Source of the DNA: Cochliopodium minus
Taxonomy: Eukaryota > Discosea > Himatismenida > Cochliopodiidae
Assembly: GCA_024220525.1 (NCBI GenBank)
Contig: JAMYWO010000495.1
Location: 1-17,726 of the forward strand
Direction of reading: 5' to 3'
Length of the DNA: 17,726 bases
Under the pieces are notes generated by a model that did not search any database, was not told the DNA's origin, and saw only the letters and a program-made list of their open reading frames with translations. Shown here piece by piece: positions 9,273 through 17,726 of this stretch (within the stretch, counting starts at the first letter, position 1; each line of letters starts with the position of its first letter). Both the position numbers and the translations under genes were made by a program.

Positions 9273-10801
9273 GTAAACAAAATTTTTAAAAAAATAAAAA
9301 ATCTTAATGAAATGTTATAAATTTTAAAAGTCAATAAGATATGTGCATGCTTTGTTTTTTTTAAAAAATAAACTTTAAAAGAAAATAAAAAATTTTAGTC
9401 GTCATAAATTAAAATTAAAATTTGAAAAAAATTGCTTAAAATTTTTTGCAATTTAAAAAATATATAAAAAGAAAATGGAGAAGTATGGGTGATGGGAAAT
9501 AATAGTAATGGACAATGTGGATTTGAACCAAACGTAGGTTTAGTAGATGTTCCTCGTCTTTTATTAACAGATCCAAATATTCTTTCTATTTCTTGCGGAT
9601 TCTGTTATTATTCTTTCATTTTAACTCGTAAAATAAAATTGTTTTAAAAAATTTTTAAAAATTTTAAAAAAGAATCTAAAATAAAATAAAACAAAAACAA
9701 ATGAAAATAAAAAAAATTAAAACCAAAAAAAGGAGAAGAAAAAGGAAATACAATTTTGAAATGCTTTGGAAATAATCATTTTGGGCAATTAGGAATTGGA
9801 AATACCAATAATACATTTCCAATTCAAACAATAAAATCTTTCCCAAACATTTCTTCTGTTCATTGTGGTGGAAATTTTACTTTGATTTTAACAAGTAAAA
9901 AAAAAACAAAAAAAAATTACTATGTAAACATAAGAAAAAATAAACTTTGAATGATAAAATAATAATACGATAATAAAAAAATGAATATCAAAAAAAAAAA
10001 AAAAGAAAATAAAAAATCAAATAAAAATAAAAAATAAAAATAAAAAAATAAAAATAAAAAAATAAAAAATAAAAATAAATATAAATATAAAATAAAAATA
10101 AAAATAAAAATAAAAATAAACAAAAAAAAACATTAAAAATTATCAACATTAGAAGATGGAGAAGTTTATGGGAGTGGAAATAATCAAGATGGACAACTTG
10201 GATTAGGAAATAACAATAATTATTATTCTTTTTCAAAAACTAATCTTCAAAACATTTCTTTCATTACTGGATATAGTCATTCTATTTTTGTTAACAGTAA
10301 AAAAAAATTATTTTTTATAATTTATTAATTTTTATTTTGTTTATTATTTTAAATAAAAATAAATTTCTATCAATTTTTATTTTATTAGGAAATAAAGAAA
10401 TATTTGTTTGTGGAGATGCAGGAAGTTATCAATTAGGATTAGGAGATAAAATGAACAGAAACACAGCTTGCAAACTTGAATTCGATAATATCAAACTGAT
10501 TCAAAACAAACTTCTTTCATTTGTACAAAAAAATCTTTGTTCAAATTTTCATTTATTATTTTTAAAATTTTTAAAATTTGTTTATTTTTAAATTTTTGAA
10601 AATATTTTCTTATAATTTAAATTTTTTAAATTTTTTAAAAATTTATTTTAATAGGATTGGTCTCCAGAAGAACACAAATACTTTCCAAAAGAATTCAAAG
10701 ATAGAATAAAAGTGTTTTTGTTGTGTTTGATGAGGATTTCTTCTTTCTATAAACTACCAAAACCTGTCATGTTCTTTATCATTAGTTTGGTGAAATTTTA
10801 A
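8536..10801 (+). CDS. RCC1-repeat (ATS1-like) beta-propeller protein, gene A
   Basis: Ten exons: 8536-8587, 8657-8806, 8856-8879, 8940-9062, 9144-9272, 9472-9627, 9733-9894, 10153-10296, 10389-10522 and 10655-10801 (TAA). The total is 1221 nt, or 406 residues. At least six RCC1-type blades are visible through repeats of the form GxVYxxGxNxxGQxGxG: NGDVYSLGSNSYGQCGTG, DGTLYGCGLNNSGQLGI, NGEVWVMGNNSNGQCGF, ILKCFGNNHFGQLGIG, DGEVYGSGNNQDGQLGLG and EIFVCGDAGSYQLGLG. A divergent WSGFWSGLG blade is also present. The C-terminus, about 50 residues from WSPEEHKYFP to LPKPVMFFII, is a helical tail of unknown role. Eight of nine introns are phase 1 and fall just before a blade's DG; the last is phase 0. 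RCC1 propellers serve in Ran GTPase exchange or as ubiquitin-ligase and scaffold modules. Which applies here cannot be told. It has no signal peptide. Confidence 0.88.
9338..9373 (+). repeat. Degenerate copy of the exon 5 end inside the following intron
   Basis: The intron after exon 5 of gene A contains gatatgtgcatgctttg, followed by a T-run, an A-run and taaac. The end of exon 5 plus its donor (9245-9278) reads gatatgatcatgctttg, a T-run, an A-run and gtaaac. The order and spacing agree, with a few changes. It looks like a small tandem duplication that lost its coding role. Confidence 0.55.
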
Positions 10802-11323
10802 AAGTCGTTAAATATTATTATTCAAAAGTAAATGGTTCTTCAAATTGAAGAAAAATTTCAAATACTATTTTAAAATTAAATACTTTCAACTTCTAAAAAA
10901 CTAATTTGTTTGAAATTTTTAGGTCAGATTATTATTAAATAAAAAAATTCATGAAATATTGCTTTTCAAAATATTGGAAACAATGATACTCTTAATCCAA
11001 ATGTTACTTCCTATTTTGATCAAAAATAAATAAAAAAAAATTTTAACAAAATAACATGATTTTAAAATTTAAAAAAAAATTGAGTGTTGATTTTTGAAAA
11101 GGTAATCAATTTTATTATTTTACAGCTATCGATAAAAATTATACTCATATTTATGAAAAATATTTCACCAAGCAAAAAATTCATCATTTGGGAAAATTTT
11201 CATTGGAGAAATAAAGTTCATAAGATTTTTTCTATGAAAATATAATTATAAATAAGAAATGTAAATAAAATAATATATTGATGCAAAATTTTATTATTTT
11301 TTTGAAACAAAGGAATTCCAAAA
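10802..11323. other. Intergenic region between RCC1 genes A and B
   Basis: These 522 bp have no long gene. A TTTTTAG acceptor at 10916-10922 is followed by a 36-codon open stretch ending in TAA at 11031-11033. It could serve as an alternative last exon of gene A if GTGAAA at 10790 is used as a donor, since both are phase 0. The rest is A/T-rich, and the last 40 bp match the 5' flank of gene A. Confidence 0.4.
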
Positions 11324-12103
11324 ATGAAACAATCTACTTCTTGTTTTTCTGAACATAATATATTCTATAAAGGTAATTCATAAAACAATATAAGAATAGA
11401 ATTAGTGAAATAAAATATAAAAATAAAATATTTAAATAATATTTGAAATTTAAATGTAGAAAATGGCGATGTATATTCAGTTGGAAGTAATAGTTTTGGA
11501 CAATGTGGAACAGGAAATACAACTATTGTACAAACACCAACAAAAATAATGAATAATCCCAAAATAAAATCTATTGTCTTGGGTGCTCAAAGTTCATTTT
11601 ATTTGGAAAGTAATTTTATTAATTTTTTAATATTTTAATATTTTAATATTTTAATTTTTAATTATTTAATATTTTATTTAGATGATGGAACTTTATATGG
11701 ATGTGGTAATATCATTTCAAAATAAATTTTTAATTTTTTGAATTTTATTTGTTTAAAATAATTTTATTTAGGTTTGAATAATAGTGGACAATTAGGAATA
11801 AAAAATGGTCAAACACTTTTATCAACGTTTACTTTCATTTCTTCTAATGTAGTACAAATTTGTGCTTCCTATAAATTGACTTTAATCCAAAAAGGTATTC
11901 ATTTAATTTTTTTTTTTATTTTATTATTTTTTTATTTTTTTATTATTTATAATTTTCATTTTTTATATTTTTAGATGATGGAAAAATATATTGGTGTGGA
12001 GATTGGAGTGGAATAAATATACAAAGTAATGGTTTTACAGAAATAAATATTGATAAAGTTGTTTCTTTTTCTTGTGGATATGATCATGCTTTGTTTTTAA
12101 AAA
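11283..12103 (+). repeat. Direct duplication, copy 2 (5' flank plus exons 1-5 of RCC1 gene B)
   Basis: This is the second copy of the 8501-9272 segment. The match stops at the end of exon 5, immediately before the ambiguous base at 12105. Everything to the right is unrelated to gene A's intron 5. Confidence 0.88.
11324..12103 (+). CDS. RCC1-repeat protein, gene B, truncated after exon 5
   Basis: Five exons, 11324-11372, 11460-11609, 11682-11705, 11772-11894 and 11975-12103, join in phase 1 to about 158 residues with no stop codon reached. They correspond one to one to exons 1-5 of gene A. Examples are NGDVYSVGSNSFGQCGTG, DGTLYGCG and NNSGQLGIKNGQTLLS. The last exon differs most: WCGDWSGINIQ replaces WSGFWSGLGLS. 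Frame and splice sites are intact throughout, so the copy looks functional as far as it goes. The blades and tail that should follow are missing because the sequence breaks at an N right after the exon. Either the assembly is joined wrongly there or the duplicate is truly cut. I favour an assembly gap. Confidence 0.8.
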
Positions 12104-12104
12104 G

Positions 12105-12105
12105 N
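12105..12105. other. Single ambiguous base (N) at an apparent sequence junction
   Basis: The only N in the window lies exactly where similarity between the RCC1 copies ends, inside what should be the donor of intron 5 (AAAG-N-TAAG). A lone N between unrelated sequences suggests a scaffold join or polishing artefact rather than a polymorphic base. Confidence 0.7.
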
Positions 12106-12192
12106 TAAGCTATTTTGTTGTGGAGAAATGCCTATTGTTTCGATAAAATCAAATTCAGTGTTGAAATATAAGAAAGATTTTATTTCAATAAA

Positions 12193-12744
12193 CTAATAAA
12201 GTAGATACAGCATTGCATTATACACCATTTGCATTATACTTGTGAAAATAGGAAATATAACTGTCAAGAAATTGAAATATCTGTTGAATAACAAAATCTC
12301 CATTGTAAAAAAATAAAGAAATTCCATCAAATAATCACATAAAGAAAAGAAATAATAATATTTTTTTAATTCTCTTGATATTCTCTTTATTAAAAGACAT
12401 TCTATTATTTTGAAGTGGATATAACCAAAATGAATCAATCTCATTTAATCTTTTTATTATTTATTTATTTTTGAAAAAATACTTTTATTACATACTTGAT
12501 GTTTGTTTTCGGAGCCTCCTTCATTTTCTTCCAAGTATCCATCAAAATTAAGTTTTCTAACAACTAGAATTTAAAAAATTATTTATTAAAATTTAAAAAG
12601 TAATCTTTTATTACCACCAGACTCTTTTCGCTTTCCACCTCTGCTGTTCAACAAATATTAAGAAAATTAAAAATATTTGCCTTTCACTTTTTCTATTTTT
12701 TTGGTATTATAAATCAAACTTCTTAACTTTTCATTGGAATTCAT
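12193..12744 (-). CDS. Small spliced gene, unrecognised; helical N-half and hydrophobic C-half
   Basis: Proposed exons are 12744-12681, 12640-12615, 12563-12496 and 12439-12193 (TAG): 405 nt, 134 residues. An in-frame TAA sits just upstream of the ATG. The N-half is charged and helical (MNSNEKLRSLIYNTKKIEKV, then LLENLILMDTWKKMKEAPK). The C-half, open for about 82 codons in very AT-rich DNA, is rich in Tyr, Phe and Leu (YYYFFSLCDYLMEFLYFF and onward) and could hold two membrane helices. Intron 1 is 40 bp, with a GC donor (GCAAAT) and the second AG of a CAGCAG acceptor. This is the only combination found that keeps the frame open. An alternative acceptor 10 bases upstream for the last exon would end at a TGA at 12335-12337 and give 90 residues. 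I do not recognise a family. Confidence 0.5.
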
Positions 12745-12777
12745 TTTTCTTTATTTTCTTTCAACTATTCTAAATTG

Positions 12778-12924
12778 TCACATTCCATCAGATACAAAAA
12801 CCTTTAAATCATCATCAACTTTAGTAAAGTTTACGAAAATTGAATCAAATGAGCAACCAATTTTCTCCAAATACAATTTCTCTTTTTTCAATTTCAAAAC
12901 ATTAAGATTTTCTGTTTTCATCAT
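12778..12924 (-). CDS. Short minus-strand ORF (48 residues), separate gene or 5' exon of the 12193-12744 gene
   Basis: ATG at 12924 to TGA at 12778-12780 encodes a charged, protein-like sequence: MMKTENLNVLKLKKEKLYLE, then KIGCSFDSIFVNFTKVDDD and a short end. It lies 33 bases upstream of the start of the next minus-strand gene. If GTGACA at 12781 acts as a donor and AAAG at 12749 as an acceptor, the two would fuse in frame (phase 2). The 33-bp intron this needs would be the shortest here. The strand pattern has a weak look of a small alpha-beta domain, with a helix then two strands. I cannot name it. Confidence 0.4.
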   Translation of the reverse strand: MMKTENLNVLKLKKEKLYLEKIGCSFDSIFVNFTKVDDDLKVFVSDGM

Positions 12925-13249
12925 TTCAACTCTTTTTAAAAAAGATGATTAAAAAACAATGTTGAAAATTAAATAGAATTAAAATTTTCATAAAAATTAA
13001 TTTAATTGAAAAAAAAATAAAAAATAATTTCAAAAAAATAAAAAATTAATTTAATAAATTAACGAATCAAACTTATCAACTATTGGAATATTTTTTGTAG
13101 GTGTTTTTTAAAAAAAAAAAAGAAATTAAAATGGACTTTTATTCTTTGAAAATAGATCTTTGGAAAATATAGGAAGGATATGATCATGAAAGCACAAAAA
13201 GATAGTTATAAAAATTTTTAATTTACATTTTAATAAATAAAAGAAAGGA
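12925..13249. other. Intergenic region, minus-strand genes
   Basis: These 325 bp between the PA-7TM gene's stop and the short ORF are mainly A/T runs with no supported coding. An open frame on the minus strand (13126-13320) starts inside the 3' coding exon of the PA-7TM gene and is a shadow of it. Confidence 0.5.
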
Positions 13250-14859
13250 TCAATCTTTGTTGTTATTAACCAATTTGGTGAGAGATATGGTCTTAGTGAA
13301 CTGAGAAAACTGAGTATCAATCTTCTTTGGTTTTTTCTTTTTCTTCCTCAAAACGAACAATCCCATCACAGAAGAAAAAAGAAATATCTGAGCAAATACG
13401 AAGAGAAACAACATTGCAATAGTAGAACTATTATTGTCAAATGGGCTACCGAAACGAATGATCAAAGTGGTGATCAAAAGAAACAAGGTTCCTAAAGCAA
13501 AAAAAAAGATAGACAAAAACAGTTTCAAGTATTCCCTTTTCTTTTCAATCTTGAAAAATAAAAATTTTATAAATTTTATTATTTCAAATTTATGTTTTTT
13601 TTAATTTTTACCTTTTGTTTTTGAAATTGTGTAATTTTGATGAGTTTACGTACCACCAAAACTGATCCAAATAAAAATGATAAAAGAGCAAAAGCAGATA
13701 TAATAAGATTGAAGAGATTTGAGAAGGAGTTTGAAAAAATTTCAAGAACATATTTGCATGTGAGGATGGTAAAGGTGATATTGAGACCCCAACATGCAAT
13801 GCACAACAAAGTGGCAACGATAATATTTGGGATCATTAACCTTTTTATCTTACGAAACTTTAAAAGAATAGCCATGAAATCAGTACTCACAACTATGATC
13901 AAAGTTATCATTAAAGAAAAGAAAATGTTTATCATTGAAATAAATTGTTGGTAAACATTATATATGTTGTGATAACCAAATGGATCTATCGCTGATGCAA
14001 TTCCCAATCCACATTGAATAAAAACTAGAATGAAACAAATTTTGGAGGATGTAATCACTTCATCTTCGTATTTGCAAGACAAATAAAATTTTCTTGAGGA
14101 GAAAATAATCATTGATAGAAGAAAAAGTCCAAGACTAACTTGAGAAAAAATAAATAAACCTCGATTAAACTCTTTGAATCTGTTCTTTGAAGTTTCAAAG
14201 TCGGAAACAAATGTGACATTGAAATTACTTTTCATCAACCTCAAAATTTCTTCTCCTTTATTCATAGTGATACATTGAGCTGGAATAGTGTAATTATATT
14301 TTGAATTGTATCTATCTTTTACTGAACAAATATACTTTTTACAAAAATTATTATACTTATTTGTAAAATTTTTAAATTTTTACTAAGTATGCTTTTGTTA
14401 TTACAACAACTCCAATAGTTCCTTCTTGTTCAACTAACTTTTTTAAAAAAGAAAAAAAATTTTATTTCAAGGATGATTATTAAATTTTATATTTCTTTTT
14501 TATTTACTTGAATATGTTTTTCAATTGGACATCCATTCCCACCATACAATATTGCGATTGATCCTTTCAACTAATTTAATGATTAGCACTTATATCTTTA
14601 TTCAATTAAACACAATGAAATTTTATAAAAATATATTTCTTACATCATTTTTTATTGATTCATCAATTGTTGTACAACTGGATAATGATTTTATTGTATT
14701 TCCAATGGAAATCAATTTTGTTGTTATATTGAAAGGTGCTTTTATTCTATTCCCTTCAAATGGAACTGTATTAAAATATTTACTTTGATTGTTGAAGTAT
14801 ATTGTTAATGAATGGCAATGATAGGAAAATATCAATACGATTATAAAGTTAGATATCAT
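13250..14859 (-). CDS. PA-domain seven-transmembrane protein with signal peptide
   Basis: Five phase-0 exons, 14859-14644, 14570-14508, 14437-14384, 14334-13612 and 13549-13250 (TGA), give 1356 nt or 451 residues. MISNFIIVLIFSYHCHSLTI is a signal peptide. Residues about 45-150 form a protease-associated (PA) domain: KGSIAILYGGNGCPIEKHIQ and LVEQEGTIGVVVITKAYL match its GxIALIxRGxCxFxxK and AGAxGVIV blocks. After that, IPAQCITMNKGEEILRLMKS matches its IPxxxIxxxdGxxLLxxLKS end. Seven hydrophobic helices then follow, six of them in or reaching from exon 4 into exon 5: for example GLFIFSQVSLGLFLLSMIIF, SSKICFILVFIQCGLGIASA and IPNIIVATLLCIACWGLNIT. A Lys-rich cytoplasmic tail (RKKKKKPKK) ends the protein. 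The lumenal or extracellular PA domain plus a 7TM bundle suggests a receptor or sorting role. That is inference, and I do not recognise a specific 7TM family. All four donors are GTAAR. Confidence 0.82.
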
Positions 14860-15310
14860 TTTTCGTTTTTTTTATTTTATTTGGATTGCCAAAATTTTCA
14901 TTCACTTCAAATTTGAGGATTATTTGTTATTTGCATTTATATCTGATGCAAATGTAACACAAAATGAGAAATTATAATTGATATTTGAGGATTATATCTT
15001 TGAATGAAGGAAATATCGAATAATCTTTGAAATATTTCTAAATTACATTCCATAGAACAATTCAAATTATCTATCAAAGCGAATAAGTTGAAATAGATAT
15101 CATTTTTTAATTTTTAAAAACGATATCAAAAAAAAGAAAACAAAGAAATTTCATTTATCTTGGTGAAAATTGGAAAGATAAAGAAAATTTTTCCAAATCA
15201 CTTATACGTTGAAATTTTTAGCCACTCTTCCAGATCAATTCAGAACTTTTTGAAATAAAAATAAAAAAAAATTGTATTTAGTTGAATATTGAAGATAATA
15301 AAGTATAATA
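14860..15310. promoter_or_regulatory. Divergent intergenic region, PA-7TM and propeller genes
   Basis: These 451 bp separate two gene starts on opposite strands and should contain both promoters. A near-repeat of ttgaggattat occurs at about 14912 and 14983. GATATCA-type motifs occur at about 15097 and 15123. I see no open frame of note and no RNA gene. Confidence 0.45.
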
Positions 15311-17706
15311 ATGGATATAGAGGAAGGGGATGAACAATTGAATGATATGAATCATCATAACGAAGAAGATACGGTAAATAATGATCAGGTAATAATATAA
15401 ATCATTTATATAAAACATAGTGGATGATAATTATTTGCAAATTATCATCTTTAATCCAAATAATTGATATATCTTCGAAATGTAGGTTGAATTATGGAAA
15501 AAGCAGAAAGTTCTTCTGAATTCAGTATTGATAATAATGTTGTTGATAGTAGGATGCGTATCATTGTACGTAGTTCTGAATGAGAAGAATCCGCAAAAGG
15601 AATTATTGAATGTGAGAAAAATATAATAAAAAATACTTTTCTCCGAAAATAAATTATCCTAATCAAAAAAAATCATCGACACAATTATTAATTACTCTTT
15701 TCTCATTATCAAAATAGAAATACAGACAAGATTTTGCAACGAGATATACATACAAAGGAAGACAAATATCAACATGGAAACAATTGCCAATTAGCAAAAA
15801 GATAAGAACAGTGAAAAGATCTCATTTGATGAAAGAAAATTTCTATGCATTGACAGATACAGATTTATGGATGGTGGATTCGAATGCACCAGAGAATGCA
15901 GTAAAGATAAATGATAAATATAATCTCAAGATAACATCGGCGAGTATATTGATAGTATCCAAATCGGGATTCTTTGCAATAACCAGCAATAACACAATCC
16001 ACAAATGCTCAGAGTGGACGGATCAGTGCAGCTCTTTAGAAGTGACTTCAAGCAACATTCTCTCTTTGTGTTTTTCTTACACTGGGAATTCTCTCTATGT
16101 TGGGACTGATATGGGTCTTGGTTATATCAAGAACAATACCAATACTGTTGAATGGGAGAGCGAAACAGTTAATACAACCATCATTCATGTTCAAGGTAAG
16201 TTTAATTTTCTTAACTTTTTAAAGTATTCTCCTAATAATAAATATTCCCCAAAATTTTATTGTTATTTTTTAAAAAATTGAATTCAGAACTTTATTTAAT
16301 TTTCCTTTTTAAATTTATTTATATTACTCTTATCTTTTTAGATTCAGCTGATGCATTGATTGGAGTATCAGACAAAAAAATATTCAGATACATTAAAGTT
16401 GAGAAGAGATGGCACTATTTCTTCGTTCCGGGAGTGATCGACACAACTCCCACTTCCATCATCTTCGACAGAAGCAACAAGCTTTGGATGGGAACAGAAA
16501 TGTCTGTTGCAACACAAGATGAAGATGGTACTTTAAAGAGAATTGGGGGTAGACAAGGACTCATAACAAGAAATGTAACTTCATTGTCTCATGATACAGT
16601 AACTGGTATAATGTGGATTGGTAGTTTGAGAGGTTAAAATTATTTTAATTTTTATTTAATTTAATATTATCTTAAATTATTATTTTATTTTCAATTTATT
16701 TTATTTTATTTTATCTTTTTTTAATTGAATTTTAGGATTGACAAGTTACAATCCTTACACTTTCGAAAAAAAATATTTCTACGGGAGTAGATTTCTTCCA
16801 GGTGACTCTGAAGTTGACTTTGAAGTGAACTCTGTTGAAGTTTTGGAATCAGTTACTTTTAATTACACAAAAGTGGTTGTTGCAACAAATGGTAAAATAA
16901 AAACAATAAATAAACCAATACAAACAAAACTTTCTTTTATAGGTGGAATTTCTATCATTCACAACTTGCCATATTCACTATCATTAAAAGCAGAATATTT
17001 TGAAGATACTATCCCTTTTTACAGAAGGGAAGTTGGTACCAAAAAATCATCATTAATAAATATTGATTATTAAATAGGATAAAGATTTAATTCTTTGGTA
17101 AAAATAAATAATTAATTTTAAAATAGGAAGTGGAGACAGCCAAGGATACTTAGTGGGAGACTGCATCCTTAAAGAGTTCGGAAACAGTGATGAATGTATT
17201 CAAAACGCAAACCACGAAGGTGTATGGACAGCAATTTACTTAGCTTCCCAATGTTTCCGCTATGCACGTCACAAAAATGCAACTATCAAACAAAATGCAT
17301 GGAAATATTTTAATGGAATGACTTTTCTCAACAAGGTCACTGGAAAAGTAGGTTTGGTTGCGTCTTCTGTGTTGCCTCACGATTTTTATCCTTTGCCAGA
17401 AGGAAAGTGGTACAATTCCACTGCATTTCCAACACATATATTCAAAGGTAAAAATAAATTGTTTTTAATTTTTATTCCTTATTTTAATTTTTGTATTTTT
17501 ATTTTTTTTCACAATTTTAATTTTTTTAAAAAAAAATTTTCTATTAGGAGATGCATCTGACCAAGACTTGTTGTCCCACTTGTTTGTTTATCCTATTGTA
17601 CATAGTTTATTGGCAGAGACTACAGAAGAGAAGAAATTGGTAGAAGGTTATATCGAGCAAATAACTAATTATATTGTCGAAAATGATCTCAAATATATTG
17701 GCTTTG
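15311..17706 (+). CDS. Type II membrane protein with beta-propeller and six-hairpin-glycosidase-like domain (3' end outside window)
   Basis: Eight exons: 15311-15388, 15486-15611, 15718-16195, 16342-16632, 16736-16891, 16943-17035, 17127-17447 and 17548-17706. They give 567 residues so far, and the last intron starts at 17707. The N-terminus is acidic and cytoplasmic-like (MDIEEGDEQLNDMNHHNEED). One membrane helix (about 36-58, SVLIIMLLIVGCVSLYVVL) follows a Lys-rich flank, giving a signal anchor. Residues about 90-395 have repeated four-stranded units with LYVGTDMGLGYI, KLWMGTEMSV and IMWIGSLRGLTSY. This fits the LWIGTxxGL motif of regulator-type (Reg_prop) propellers. From about 410, NHEGVWTAIYLASQCFRYA, the repeated Ala-rich helices and DLLSHLFVYPIVHSLL recall the alpha-alpha six-hairpin glycosidase fold. 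Potential N-glycosylation sites (NNT, NTT, NVT, NST) agree with a lumenal or extracellular face. A carbohydrate substrate is inferred, not shown. Confidence 0.75.
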
Positions 17707-17726
17707 GTAAAATAAACTATTTATTG

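Noticed and set aside
9920-10236. Minus-strand open frames of Phe, Leu and Tyr
   Set aside because: They cover an A-run intron of RCC1 gene A read backwards, and homopolymer reading gives poly-Phe. They also run into the real exon 8 on the plus strand.
8657-10296. Spaced repeats with a regular period, considered as a CRISPR-like array
   Set aside because: The repetition is of protein blades with diverged DNA and introns between them. There are no identical repeats or uniform spacers, and the genome is eukaryotic.
12335-12449. Alternative last exon frame of the small minus-strand gene
   Set aside because: Its acceptor is possible, but it stays open for only 38 codons against 82 in the chosen frame. 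It is kept only as an alternative in the feature note.
13637-13954. Plus-strand 105-residue open frame
   Set aside because: It is antisense to the membrane-helix exon of the PA-7TM gene, which has clear helices and fitting splice sites. The plus frame resembles no family.
1-17726. tRNA, rRNA, transposase or reverse-transcriptase genes
   Set aside because: I read both strands for them and saw no cloverleaf, rRNA-like block or transposon protein. The AT-run tracts are introns and spacers, not element ends.

Overview
The window comes from a very AT-rich eukaryotic nuclear genome, probably a free-living protist. Seven or eight genes are visible, nearly all broken by many short GT-AG introns of A/T runs. 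Stop codons TAA, TGA and TAG are all used as stops. The intron style, the RCC1-repeat genes with a short helical tail and the protein set make a heterolobosean- or anaeramoebid-like amoeba or flagellate my best guess. The sequence alone does not settle this. I saw no prokaryotic genes, CRISPR arrays, transposon genes, rRNA or tRNA.

Layout, left to right. 1-1599 (+): 3' half of an MFSD1-like major facilitator transporter. 1695-6698 (-): a 14-exon gene for a protein of about 923 residues, with an AMPK-type glycogen-binding (CBM48-like) domain followed by coiled coils and a Ser-Pro-Arg tail built from microexons. It converges on the transporter with only 95 bp between the stop codons. 7057-7843 (+): GOT1, a vesicle-traffic membrane protein, divergent from the previous gene. 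8536-10801 (+): a 10-exon RCC1-repeat protein in which most exons equal one propeller blade. 11324-12103 (+): a second copy of the first five exons of that gene, cut off at a single N (12105). 12193-12744 and 12778-12924 (-): one or two small unrecognised genes. 13250-14859 (-): a signal peptide, a protease-associated (PA) domain and seven membrane helices. 15311-17706 (+): a type II membrane protein with a beta-propeller-like region and a six-hairpin-glycosidase-like region, running off the right edge.

The genes are not an operon. Several products belong to the endomembrane system (MFSD1-like, GOT1, PA-7TM, the anchored propeller protein), but I see no evidence for a shared pathway. All exon models were made by hand from splice signals and frame continuity. 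In every multi-exon model the phases close without a stop. Individual acceptors can be off by a few bases where noted.
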